From Symbiodinium natans (lineage: Eukaryota > Sar > Dinophyceae > Suessiales > Symbiodiniaceae): DNA of 64,000 nucleotides. Of this stretch, positions 9,244-20,339 are shown one piece after another; the stretch's first letter is position 1; the number at the start of each line of letters is the position of its first letter. The position numbers and the translations under genes are program-made. The DNA is taken from NCBI GenBank assembly GCA_905221605.1, contig CAJNDS010002756.1, positions 217,614 to 281,613 on the forward strand. The letters are read 5' to 3'. Under the pieces are notes generated by a model that saw nothing but the letters and a program-made list of their open reading frames with translations, did no database searches and was not told where the DNA came from.

Positions 9244-11990
9244 GTGGACGCTGAGGAGTTAATGGCGCCCAAACGAGGGAGCCGGAGCCGGGAGCAGGAG
9301 GAGCTTGAGAAGGCCATGTGGGCCAAGGGAGATGGATCGTTGCTTTGGTGTCGCCACTGGACAGGTCCCAAACGTCACAAACTCTATTGGAATGGTCGGG
9401 AGTGCATGACTTCTGACATACTTTTGACTAATGCAGACCACAGCTACGTGCAAAACTGCTGACCCTGGCTAAGGAGGAAGAGGAGGAAAGGCGACGACAG
9501 GCTGAGGATTCTGCGCCTCAAGACATTTGCATAAGAGCCGCTCAGTCGGTGCAGTTCACCATGTTTGGGACTCCCATATAGTCTGCACTGCACGCGCGCC
9601 CAAGCCCAGCTTTCAGACACTGAAAGCTGCCCCAAACCATCTTAGCAGGATCGCGCGGAAAAGATCCGACAGATGGAGGAGCTGGAGAGAGAGGTGCATG
9701 TCAAAGTTCGTTGTGGGGGTATGTCGTTTCCGCCTGGCGGTTTTGATCGAATCCCACTGCTGTTGCTGATTCTAAAAAGCCGGCGTGACCAAGCCCAAGT
9801 GATTGTCCCAGCTCATGCTTCCCCCCCCCCCCCAACTCCCCTCAACCAAAAGAAGCAAGCGCAACTTGGGAAAAGGGAGGGTCAGTGTCCGAATTCAACA
9901 ATCCATAAACCTCCCATCGGTTCCGCCAGTTGCTTCAGGCTGAGGTCGTGGTGACCCCCATGCTGTACAGCCTCGCCCAGACATTCCCGCGGCTCTCGCG
10001 GCAGGCTCGCACAGCAAAGAAGCAATGCAACAAGGGGCGCGCTTGTGCATTGTGAGGTGCAGGGATGTGACATGAAGGTTAAGTGAGTTGTTCTTGTAGA
10101 CTGAAGACCCCAAGACAGGCTTGCAGGATGCGCTTTGCTTTGTGCATGCTGCACGTTTCCGAGTCCTACTTCCCGAGGACCTGGGGCGAAGCCTTGCGAT
10201 GAGGCTCCTCGGCTCCAATGCTTGGGTACTAGGGTATTTTCGGCGCAATCTGCGCGCAGGTTGAAGCCCAGAACACCTGAGCATCTAAGGAGATGGATCA
10301 AAAGGGGCAGCTTGGCAGCGAGAGTTTTGGCAGCTCCAGGACTTGGTGTAAGCCCAGGACATCGATTTGTGATGAATTTTGCTTCGAAGCTGGACGCGTT
10401 CGTTGCTGATGAAAAAGTTCATGTCTCAGGCAAAGACCAGGGCTTTACCACTGTGCCCTTCTCGGCCGCCCTGCGTCGCGTGGCTACATGTGGTTATCAG
10501 CACGTCGCTATTTGCGCATGTCCGTGGTTTCTTAAACGTGTATCATGTACGGGCAGCCTCCTGTTAGTGAATGCCTGGTACTTATCGACCAGACCAGTTG
10601 CGCCGACCCAGCGGGAGGTCACATAGTGCCGGATCCAGACGTGGATGTGGCACTTGTGAGCCGCAGACAGCAGTCCGATGCGATTTGCAAGGTGGGCCGG
10701 AAATGGGTGCCTCTGTGTGTGGGGGTTTCATTGGCCGCAGATCGTTCGATGAATTTTCTGCGTTGAAAGCAAACAGCCCCAAAAAGCAGCATGTGCCGAA
10801 CTTTGAAAGAGTTTAAAACAACTGGGTGAGAACATGGCGCTGGGTAAATGTGGGTATCCATCTCATGAGAACATCACGCCGCTTCATTGACCAATATCAG
10901 CGCAATGCGGCCCTCTGATCTCCCCAGACATGCCCGAAGTCTGCCTGGCAGATCCTGCCAGGCCTGGGAAGCCAAGTTGGAGGATGGGACGCTGAGGGAT
11001 GTGCTTTCTGTGCCCTTAGGGGATCGCAGCCCAAGGCCTGAACTGCAAGGAGTGATGAGGAGCGATAAGGAGCGATAAGGAGGGATAAGGAGTGGTTGCC
11101 GACGTTTGGAGCGACGTCTAGGTGAAGCCACCTGAATAGAAAGTCAAAGCCTGGCATCCAGACATGGGGAAAATCACCTTAGACTACTTGCAGCGTTCTT
11201 CTCTGACGCATGTCTCGTTCGTCCCTACGAAGTCCCTACGAAGTGGACATCAGTTCAGCTAGGGTGGCAATAAGCAAACCTCGAAGGAGCTCCCTCTTTT
11301 CGACATCGCGGGCACAGCCACGGCACCCGAGGACCTGGACCCGCTGGAGCCCGCGCTTCGGCCCCGATGAGTCGGCCTTTTGTTTGTTGTTTTTTTTTGG
11401 TTTTTGTGTTTTTTTTTTTTGGTGGTGCGTTTTTGGGGGATCCGAATTCTTGGATGGTGAATCCGGTCACGCACAATGTGGTTTTGTCACAAGTGCATGC
11501 CCACGTGCCTATGAAACCTAGTGAAAGTCCATGTGTTGGCCAAACAAGGACTGGGATGCTCCTTTGGACAACTTGCCCACCGATGAGGCCGTGCTCTTAG
11601 AGCTCTGCCTTGGCGCTTTACTAGCAAAGGGTGGCCTCTCCTGCTACGCCTTCGGACACGTGTTTGGGACTCTGATGTCATGGTCGAATTGTGCCCGAGC
11701 TTGTGTTAATGTTCTGAAGCTCGGCTTGCTTGACTCCCCAGAGCGACCCCCATTTTGCAGAAAGGCCTCATGGAAACTATCGAAATGCTCTGGCCCTGCG
11801 CAACCCTGGCAGAACCTAGCTGGATGCCTGCCTTTCCATCCTTTCCAACAGAAGGAGCTTCGGGAAGAGATGCAGGAGGAGAGAGTGCTGCAGGCAATGG
11901 AGCTTCTCGGCTCAGCTGGTGACTGCTCGCCCGTTCGCGTGGGTGGGCATTTCTTGTTTTTTGCCAGGCTGCCTGCAGCGCCACAGTGAA
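9244..11990 (+). CDS. cluster of short exons, unknown charged protein
   Basis: Many short + strand stretches look like exons with AG acceptors. They include about 9280-9330 (SREQEELEKAMWAKGDGS), 9442-9530 (LRAKLLTLAKEEEEERRRQA), 9651-9710 (DRAEKIRQMEELEREVHV), 10099-10255 (acceptor TTGTAG; DALCFVHAARFRVLLPEDLG then SLAMRLLGSNAWVLGYF), 10372-10480 (NFASKLDAFVADEKVHVSGK), 10625-10720 (PDPDVDVALVSRRQQSDAIC), 10935-11070 (CQAWEAKLEDGTLRDVLSVP), 11545-11630 (APLDNLPTDEAVLLELCLGA) and 11851-11925 (KELREEMQEERVLQAMELLG). Several segments are coiled-coil-like. Frames differ between stretches, as expected of spliced exons. They may be one gene or two. I recognise no family. Confidence 0.4.
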
Positions 11991-13380
11991 CATCACTTTA
12001 ATTGCCTGTCTTATCCTGCAAGATCCACAACATGCATGGCAATGTGATGGCTGCCCAAGGAAGCGCTTCCGGCGCAGCAGGGGGGAGCTCAGCAGTTTGA
12101 TGCAGGTGGTGGCCCCTGCATAGGGTTCTGGGTTTGTGTTTCGTCGGTAGGCACTCACGCCTAACCCTGCTCATTGCCAGGGAAGCTCCTCGTAGCCCAA
12201 CAGCCATCCGTGTACGCCCGAAGAAAGCATGAAAAGCCATGAAAGATCGAGTCCTCTTGGCCACCAGTTATAGAACAGCGTGAGCACGGGGTTCCGTGCA
12301 GATGCCTCCGACCACGGACGTCTTCGAGCTTTGATCAACCGAGTCTGTGTGTGCCACGTGGATTTTACATGATGTATATGCCTCATCGTGCTCTCAGGGT
12401 GCAGGCGGCGCCCGCGTGCTCCGCGAGATCCTGTCACAGCTCCCCCCCTCCATGCTCACTGAGGCCCGCCTTGAAAAGGGTGAAATGTACCAAAGTTGAA
12501 GTTTTACGGTTTCAGATAAAGGTTTGGGCAATGCTGGCATATTGGCCCGCGCCCGCGTGCATGCCCTGTTGCTCAGAAAGCGTCAGGTAAGAAAAAAACT
12601 AGTGAACTTGTGGCCCCACACGCTTCGTGGCAATCTTCTGAACCAGTCAGGTGGTGCTTCCTCCCTCTTGTGGCTCAGTTGGAGAAACGGCATCTAGTTG
12701 GTTCCCAGCATGAGAGGAGGCTTGCATGCCCCTGGTGACGCAGGACAACCAGATATTGATCCGACGGACCGTCCTGCAGGCTGGCGTTTGAAGCCTCAGC
12801 GAGTCACAAGCATGGACTGCGACGACTGCGACGATCCCAGCCTGGCCTAGCTGAGGCACCGTAGTGGAACCCCAAGTTGCAGGTACTGGCCATCATGTGG
12901 TCCGTGCACACGACGACGAACTCCACACAGCTGAGGCCATGACTGTTCACGCCAGCTATGCTTGAAGATTGGAGTGCCCCGTGAACCCCGTTCGACCTAA
13001 GTCGAATCATGAAACCAGGTGAAATCAGAGGGGTGGATATGGGTGGATCCACAGAGATCATTCCTGGACCCGCACAAAAGCCACGCAAAACAAAAGCTTC
13101 GGTCTAGGAAGAGTCGTTACGGGTTGTTAAGATCTGTTGAGAGGTGGCGACTGGCCTGCACGGACGACAAGCTGGAGGCTGGAGCTTTAGAGGGTTTTCC
13201 GATGGCCGCAGCTTGAGAAAGGTGAGCTCAATGAGGGAAAGGTGCCGGAATCTCTATGTCGCATACGCCGTGCGTGAAACGCGTAAACGCAGTCCATGGA
13301 AGCTCTGTTTAGTAGTGCTGTTGGGCTTCCTGCCTCATTCCATACCCAATGCTTGCGCTAAGCTACAAAGCTGAGAGGGT
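11990..13380. other. no recognisable gene
   Basis: Open frames are short on both strands and none resembles a known domain. I see no tandem repeats. It may be intron or intergenic DNA between the two exon clusters. Confidence 0.35.
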
Positions 13381-13704
13381 TTTCTCGTGCCAGCGTCTGC
13401 AAGAGCCTGCTACTGTAGGAATGGATTTTCCAGGTGGAGGATCGGAAGTGGCGTTCGTGAGAAGTTGCATGTTGAGATGCCCAAAACCCTTGCAAGCGCG
13501 CTTTCCAAATCAGGCACCTACTCCAGAGACATCTATGCGGGCCATTCTGCTCCTTGCCGGAGCAGCCTGGATACAGACGTGGGGGGCCAGTTTGGTGGGA
13601 CCTGTCAGGGACTTGAGAAAGTGGATTTCTGCAAGGGGCTACATCGGGCAAAAAGCCCCCCAGAAGGCATGCCGGTCCAAGCTTGTCAAGTGGTTAAAAT
13701 TTGA

Positions 13705-16643
13705 CACCCAAGGAAATGCTGGAGTTCATCCCTCAGCAGCTGGTGGACCGGGAGAAGGCCCCATGTCTCTCTTAGGTAAATTGGGGCAAGAAGCTGGGAC
13801 GCTGCTTTCCTCCCTTCCCGCGACGCTGCGTGCAAAATCCCATGCCGCACCGCAGTTTGGCAATGTTCGAAGCTTTTTGGTGTCAGTGCAAGCACCACGT
13901 CACTACACTTCTGACGCCCCAAATCTGTGTAAGCACGCCTCTACAGAAACAAACCTTAAGGCGTAAGCCCTCGCTTCAGAGCCGCGGGGCAAAAAAACAA
14001 CTCGAACCCCGTCTCCGCAGTCCGCAGTCCGAAATGTCGAAGCTTTAGGTCTCCGCAGAGAAGCTTCTGTCTGCTGAGCAGATTCGGCGGATGGACTCTC
14101 AGGCTTGGGAGCTTTGCTTTCAGGTGTTCTGGTTCATTCTGGTTCCTAGAGTCCTAGAGACTCCAAAACCCCTCAAAATGTAGGGGAAAACAGACTCTGT
14201 AGAATTTGCTTAGCTTGTCTCTGACAGTTCCTCTTTCATGGGAGGGCGGTGGTGGACTCACGAGATGCGTTCAACAAAATCGGAGTTGGGTCGCTCTTTT
14301 GGTGCGCTCGTTAAGCCGGTGCGGTTAATGTTCGTGCAGTGACATGGCCCTTGTCTCCTGGCAGTCACACTGTGCTTTCTGCGGATTTTCCCTTGAAAGC
14401 CTCCTTGGCCTCCTTGCCCTGGCACCCAAAGGCCTGGGCCGCGAGCTTGGCCAAGTCCAATGTCAACACGTCCCAGGCCCGGCGTGGTGTGCTAGCCTGT
14501 GCCAACATGTACCAACATGTGTAAACATGCGCCAACATGTGCCAACATGTGCCAACATGTGCTGTCCTGGCACATTGCGTCTCTCATGGTGGAGATTGGC
14601 CATGTTCCAGGCTTGCAAGCAGGTCCCGCCGGGTTGGCTTGCCGTGCTGAAGGGGGACAAGTGGCCGGGCATGAAGGGCCGAGGCTGGCGGTAGCCGAAG
14701 TCTGACGAGTCTAAGGCATTAGTCGTGTTCGTGCTTTGAGTCTGCATCTTCACACCCTGGCAGGTGCCGTGTACCGTCTGCCGCAGTCTGGAAAAAGACT
14801 CTATATCGAGGCCGATGAGTCTGACAGGCATAACCGTCTGCAAAACCTGGCTCCATGCAGGTGGAACTCGTTCAGCGGCCCTCTGTCTTGCGCAGCGCTG
14901 AGAGCGATGCCTCTGCCGACGAAGCGGAGCAGGAGGGGGGCTTGCTCGTGATGGCTTTTGGTGGTGTTGCCTGTGAAACTCAAGCTCATGAGAGCTCAAG
15001 CCTCTTTGCCCCTAGTCTCTCTTTTGCCGCTCAACGGCTCAACGTGCAACCAGGAGTACCGGCCGTCCTTCCTCGAAAGCTTTGGCCCGGCAGCTGGCCT
15101 CGCAGCTTTGGTGTTGCTTGGAATTGATTGAAGACGAGCCAGCAGCTAGATCACCTTGGACTGAGCTTCGCCGTCGTGAAAAGCTTGTGGTGACCTCAAG
15201 CGCTTGCCTCTTGAGCTCGCTTCCGAACCCGGCAATAAAGCTCTGCAAATAGGAAAGCCCTACACGCCTGAAAGCACGACTCGGAGCCGGACGAGAGTCG
15301 GATTGCATGCGTCATCAGAATTTCAGTGTTAGCGTCACGTGTCGCGAGCCGATCCCGAGAGAGGGCATGAAACACCCGAAGGTTTGGCCTTGTGCAGCAG
15401 ACCTTCTTCTTCAAGGAGCGACATAGGATTTCGGGTTGAAAGGTTGAAGCGTTTGTTTGGATCGGGGGACCACAAAGCTAAAGCAGCCTGATCGGACACC
15501 AAAAACTAGTCGTACCATCCACGTGGCGTGACAAGGAGCAACTTGATCTATGCGCGCCGACGTATAATAATTGGGAGGGGTGGCCCACAGATGGGTATGC
15601 TCACAGATCCTGATTTGCCTGGACGTAAATGAGGCAGAGTTTCGTTCTTCGAGAGAACTGCTTCCGACACAGAACTGGGTCGCAACACTGCTTGCCCCGA
15701 AGCAAAACGAGGAAATTGCGTGTTTGTTTGACTGAAAGTAGATGGTGGGTCTTCGCCGCAGAGCACAGGACCAAAAAAGGACCAGAAAGCACCACAAAGG
15801 ACCATAAAGGAGATGAAAGGGCCATGAGGGACCATGAAGGACGATGAAGGACCAAGAAGCGAAAAGCAGAGTTCGTCGCGGAAGCTTGGGATGCCAGCGC
15901 CAGAGCTGATTGCTCGTTGGTGCCTGGCTCCGAGTGGCAAACTTGAAAACCCCCCAAGGGCTCGGTGGCTTTGGGTGACTTCTGATTGCTTTTGGGTGTC
16001 AGGTGAGGACAGATGCTTGAAGGAGAGGACTGAGTAGGGAATAGCAGGGACAGGGACGGCTGGGGTGGGTCGTATCAACTTGAGAGTTCTGATGACTGCT
16101 GAACTTGTTGTGGCTTTCAGGCCGGCCAAGCCCGACGAATCGACCTTGACAAGGCTCGGGCGTGTCGAAGTGTTTCTCTTGGCAGGATGTTTCTTTACAT
16201 GGTCGGCCTGTTGAGCACGCCATCCCCAAACTGTTCAGCTTGTCACCCGTACCCCTGCCACTTTGCAGACACTTCGTGCGCTCCAGCGGCGACCAGAGGC
16301 CACTGCTGTTTGTGATTGCGCGTCACGTGTGTTGCCCCATCTTCTTGGCTGTTTGATGTGTTTTTGGTGTGTGCCCTTCTTCTCGTGCATTTGGTGGTTT
16401 GTTGGCGCCGGTAGAAGACACGGCAGCACTTTACTCGAGTCTAGAGCCCCCTGACTCATGTCTCTGAAAGTCCGACATGGGGGGCCTTCAACAACCTGTC
16501 GATGGTTCTTCTTTGGGCTCTCTTCTCTCTTTGTGTGTGTGTTTTTTGCTCAGAGGAGTCCGCAGAAGCGGAGGCTGCCAGACTCCAGGGCCTGGAGCAG
16601 CCCCTCGGGCTTGGAGAGTTGAGAGTCCCCCACTCCCCCCCCC

Positions 16644-16678
<35 letters not shown>

Positions 16679-18704
16679 AGTCACCTGAACAAAAAGTCGC
16701 TGAGTTCTCTTCGGATTTTTGTTGGGGTCGTTTCGGGCCATTACATCATTGCCCCAGGAATTTCTGGACCGATATGGAGCCCGATGAGTTCCCGGTTGTG
16801 CTCGTGGTTGGCGCTGAGACCGAAACTGGGGAGGTCGTGCTGAGGCCTGTTGCGGGGGCCTGAAGCACTCCTGAAGCAGCTGCCGCGAGTCTGCAAGAGT
16901 GACAAATCCGAGCAGCGCAAATCCTGTGCAGGAGGCTTGTCACCAGTGGATACCCGTGTGTGGTCCTCAAGAGCGGCGAGGGCGAGGAGTCATTGGGCGC
17001 CTTGGCTTTCCCTCACTTCCGGAAAACTCGGGGTCCATGGTGCTCCATGGCCATTGGTGGCATGCAGTTTCATCAGCACTCACAATGTCGCTGGCTATTT
17101 TTCAGCTTTCTCATCTCCAGGGTGTACCAAGGAAGCGAGCTTTCGGAAGGCACCAGCTACCGGACGGCCACTTGTCGCAGGGCGGTTCGGGTTCTGAACA
17201 ACGAAGCCTTGTAAAATTTCGGAGAGTTTGGCTTATGACTTCGGCCCCCACATGCAGCTTCTTCATGCTACATGACACGTATAGATCATATGCAAGTGTT
17301 TTGGCACTTGCGGGCTGAAGAGTTGAGATCCTGCGTGCAAGCCGGTGCCAGCATGACCACTCAGCGGCCAGGTAGGGGGTCATCCTAGACACCATATGCT
17401 GCTTGAACATGCTTGAGCCTTCTGAAACAGTGATCAATGATGACTCCATGTCTCCCACGTTGCAAGATGTTGCAAGAAGTAAGGTCAGTAAGCTTGCAGC
17501 TTGCCGGATCTCATCTTGAGGTGACGGCCCAGACTCGTGGCTTTCCTGGCAGCAGAAGCAATCCCGGCCACGGCGGCCATGGCCTCAGAAGGGTGGACAG
17601 GTTTCAGGCGTTCCAATCTTCTGAGGTTTGGAGCCTTTCCAGAGGAGAGCAGGGATCCGTGCGGATGAAGCTTTTCTCCGCTGCTACCCGACACTGTTCA
17701 GGTTCGAAGCATCTCCTGGACGTTGTGCCGGACAGCCTGTACGATGCAGCTGCTTTGCTGACCTATCGCACTTTCAAGCATATGCGTGGGTTCTGATAGC
17801 AACCTTCAGCTTCCTTAATATCTGGAGGAGTTTTTGACGGGCTGTGAGGTCGCTGGGGTGGACAAGCTGGTCATCTGTGACTGCGATGAGCCCGACGAAG
17901 AGTTTAGCGAGGCATGGGGGCTCACGAGAGCATGCCTCAATACCCTACATTGGCCCGTTATTGGCCCTGTATTGGCTTTCGTTTTGCAGCCCCAACCCTC
18001 AAGTGCAAGCTGCAGCAGCTTTTGGTAGACCACATGAAGATGCGGCTTTAGCAATGGGTTCGGAGCCGTGGGTGCTTCTGATGTTTCATTGATCAAGCAC
18101 GACGATGTGCATGGCATGGTCCGTGCTTCAACCATCGTACAAGTATTGTATGGTCATTCTACCACAATGTGTCACATCCTCGAGATAGGCAAAGAAGTGG
18201 CATCTTTTCACTTCAATCCACTTTCTGCCTCAGGTGGTCAGCAACGTTCTTCGTGCCTGGCAGATCTACCGCAAGGCCGGGGCAAACAAAGCTTCCCCGG
18301 CCCTGCAAGAACTGGAATTCGTTTTTGCAGGAGTTCGCAGAGCAGCAGCGAGCCTTCAGCAGCAAGGCTGCGGGTGCGTTTATGATGGTATGCCGAACGT
18401 TTTGCTGGGCGTGGCATCGGCTGGATGGAGTTGGCTCGGGAATCCTGTTCCGGTGCTTTGTCCACGCTCCTTCTAATCCTAGCCATAGTTTTCTTGTTTC
18501 AGACCTGAAGAGATAAACGAATTGCATCTTGCGGAGCCTCAGTTGTCTACGTTTTGTCTATGTGGCGCGCGGGGGTTTCAATGGTTTCGCCAGGTGCGGG
18601 TCTTCAACTTCGAGCGGCAGACAGACTTCGAGCTGTGGGACTTGGAGCGCCAATACCCTTCGGACATGTGCCCCAACCGCATTTCCAGACTGATCCCGTC
18701 CTAA
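13705..18704 (+). CDS. cluster of short exons, unknown protein, ends at 18704
   Basis: Candidate exons on + are about 13705-13770 (LTPKEMLEFIPQQLVDREKA), 14057-14118 (EKLLSAEQIRRMDSQAWELC), 14857-14940 (ELVQRPSVLRSAESDASADE), 15074-15200 (LARQLASQLWCCLELIEDEP), 16556-16620 (EESAEAEAARLQGLEQPLGL), 16760-16856 (EPDEFPVVLVVGAETETGEV), 16882-16940 (LPRVCKSDKSEQRKSC), 17700-17795 (LLDVVPDSLYDAAALLTYRT), 17850-17915 (GVDKLVICDCDEPDEEFSEA), 18240-18370 (VVSNVLRAWQIYRKAGANKA) and a terminal exon from about 18594 (VFNFERQTDFELWDLERQYP) to the TAA at 18702-18704. Most have AG acceptors. The composition is protein-like throughout, but I recognise no family. It may be a lineage-specific protein or more than one gene. 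Confidence 0.4.
14505..14565 (+). repeat. 11-bp tandem repeat
   Basis: GCCAACATGTG repeats about five times with small changes (ACCAACATGTG, TAAACATGC). It lies in a presumed intron of the unknown exon cluster. Confidence 0.8.
16627..16680 (+). repeat. poly-C tract
   Basis: About 50 bases almost entirely C, interrupted by GT near 16643. It sits in a presumed intron. Long homopolymers of this kind recur through the window and are prone to sequencing and assembly error. Confidence 0.9.
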
Positions 18705-19318
18705 TCCCATCAGAGACGGGAATGTCGTAAAATGTCGTAGTTAAGATGTTTCATCCTGACAAACTCGTGCTATCGTCACACGCCATAAATGGAGGGTGCC
18801 CCCGCCCCCTCTCATACCCTAATTGAACGAGCCGAGACGTCCCCAGACCCTCTTCCAGGTGCTATGGTGTCCATCGCGCAGGCGGTGTCTTTCAGCGGGT
18901 TTGCCTTCGAGGGGTTTTGGTCAAGCCTAAAAAGTTGGACCTGAAGTGGCGGCTACTAGGGAGCTGTGCTCGTAGGATTCTGTCACACAGGTTGGACTCG
19001 CAATGAGTCTGTGCCTCAGAGACCATCACGATGACCTCTGGCCTGGCAGGGGTGATGTTGCTAGCAGTCAATCATTTGGTAGCCATCATGTGCCGAGCAC
19101 CAAAATACGACAACAAGGCAGGGGGGTGCGCTGTTCGCCGGAGCGTTCTTCGAGGCGGTCGCTGAGTGAACTGCTGCCCTGCAGCCGTGCTGCCCAAAGC
19201 CGACTGGTGTCTAAGCGCGCAATCATCCATGGGCACCTTTCCGGCTCAAGCTACGCCCATGTCATGCCCTTAGGGCCCATGTCTGGACCTGGCCCCGATT
19301 GCCAAACGAGTCCGGCCC
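18705..19318. other. intergenic; possible spliced-leader relic
   Basis: There is no coding sequence. The 8-mer GGCTCAAG at 19243-19250, about 70 bp before the RING-gene start, equals the 3' end of the conserved dinoflagellate spliced leader. The 21-base segment 19230-19250 matches the leader at 13 positions, including that whole 3' end. It could mark a retroposed mRNA, or be chance. Confidence 0.35.
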
Positions 19319-19675
19319 ATGAGTGATGTTGGAAGCGCAGGTGAGCTGCACCATTTGGTTGCAACGCTGGTAAGCCGGTCCGCGGCCATCGCGGTGCGGC
19401 GGGCCTTGCGCGAGCAGGCCAATCCGCCTTCAGAGCTTTCACTGCAGGCCGTGGAGGCCTGGTGTGAGACGGACGCAGACGCGGATGAAGCGACTTGCGC
19501 TGTCTGCCTGGAGCTGATCCATGAGAAGGGTAGCAAGCTGCCCTGCAGTCACTGCTTCCACACTTCCTGCATTTTAGCTTGGTACGAGCACCGAACACGC
19601 AGGTGCCAGCCACATTCTGTGCAGTGCCCCCTCTGCAGGCGGCATCATGACATCATGTGCGACCCGCCGCAGTAG
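19319..19675 (+). CDS. small intronless RING-H2 finger protein
   Basis: A single-exon frame of 118 residues with a complete C3H2C3 RING-H2 finger in its C-terminal half: CAVC (about residues 61-64), then PCSHCFHTSC giving C3, H4, H5 and C6, then CPLC (about 102-105). Such domains bind two zinc ions and recruit E2 enzymes, so an E3 ubiquitin ligase role is likely; the substrate is unknown. Residues 1-60 are Ala/Arg/Glu-rich and helical with no known domain. I see no transmembrane segment. The ATG at 19319 is the first in frame and the finger is intact through the stop. Being intronless contrasts with the fragmented genes on both sides and suggests an mRNA-derived copy. Confidence 0.75.
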   Translation: MSDVGSAGELHHLVATLVSRSAAIAVRRALREQANPPSELSLQAVEAWCETDADADEATCAVCLELIHEKGSKLPCSHCFHTSCILAWYEHRTRRCQPHSVQCPLCRRHHDIMCDPPQ

Positions 19676-19679
19676 CTTC

Positions 19680-20300
19680 AAGCGACCAAAACCACTGTGC
19701 TCTTTGAGGCATGAAGCCATTCATGGCGAGCCCGCAAGAGGGAGTGTCGATATGGCGCATAGGTGGTGAAGCGATTTAAGTCCGCTCCCACATGTAGTCC
19801 ACTCCGGTTTTCCCGGTTGCCCCGAGTGAGATTGGACACCAGAAGCGTTCCAATATGGCAGTCTTGACTGGAGATGGCCGGCATGAATGATCCAAAAGGG
19901 GCCAGGAGGCTAGCATAGGTTAGCTTGAAATTGCGCTAGAGGAAGCTCGACAGGGGCTGCGAGCTTCTCCCAACAAAAGGGCAACCCGAAGAACAAGAAC
20001 TAGCTTCCGGGCATGTGGGGGTTGAATTTCAGGTTCCAGGAGAGGAAAACAGAGCAAATGCCCTTTCCACACAGCCTAGTTCGGCAAATCTGAGAAGCCG
20101 CCCCAGAAGCTGGCGCAATGCGAACCCTAGTTGTCTGGTGAGCCAATGTGCAAGCAGATTTGCCCAACAAGAAGACTACATCACGAGACACATTGGGGTT
20201 AAGGGATGAGGGCAAATCGCAGTGCAGTCCCTCCTCAAAAAGGGTCTAGGGGTGAAGGTTAAATACTCAGCACCCTCCGGAGAAGCCATACAGCGGAAAA
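19680..20300. other. intergenic, nothing recognised
   Basis: No coding-like frame or repeat was seen between the RING gene and the next exon cluster. Confidence 0.4.
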
Positions 20301-20339
20301 CCTTTGCAGGACATGGGCCAATGCCAGCTTCGGCGCCTT

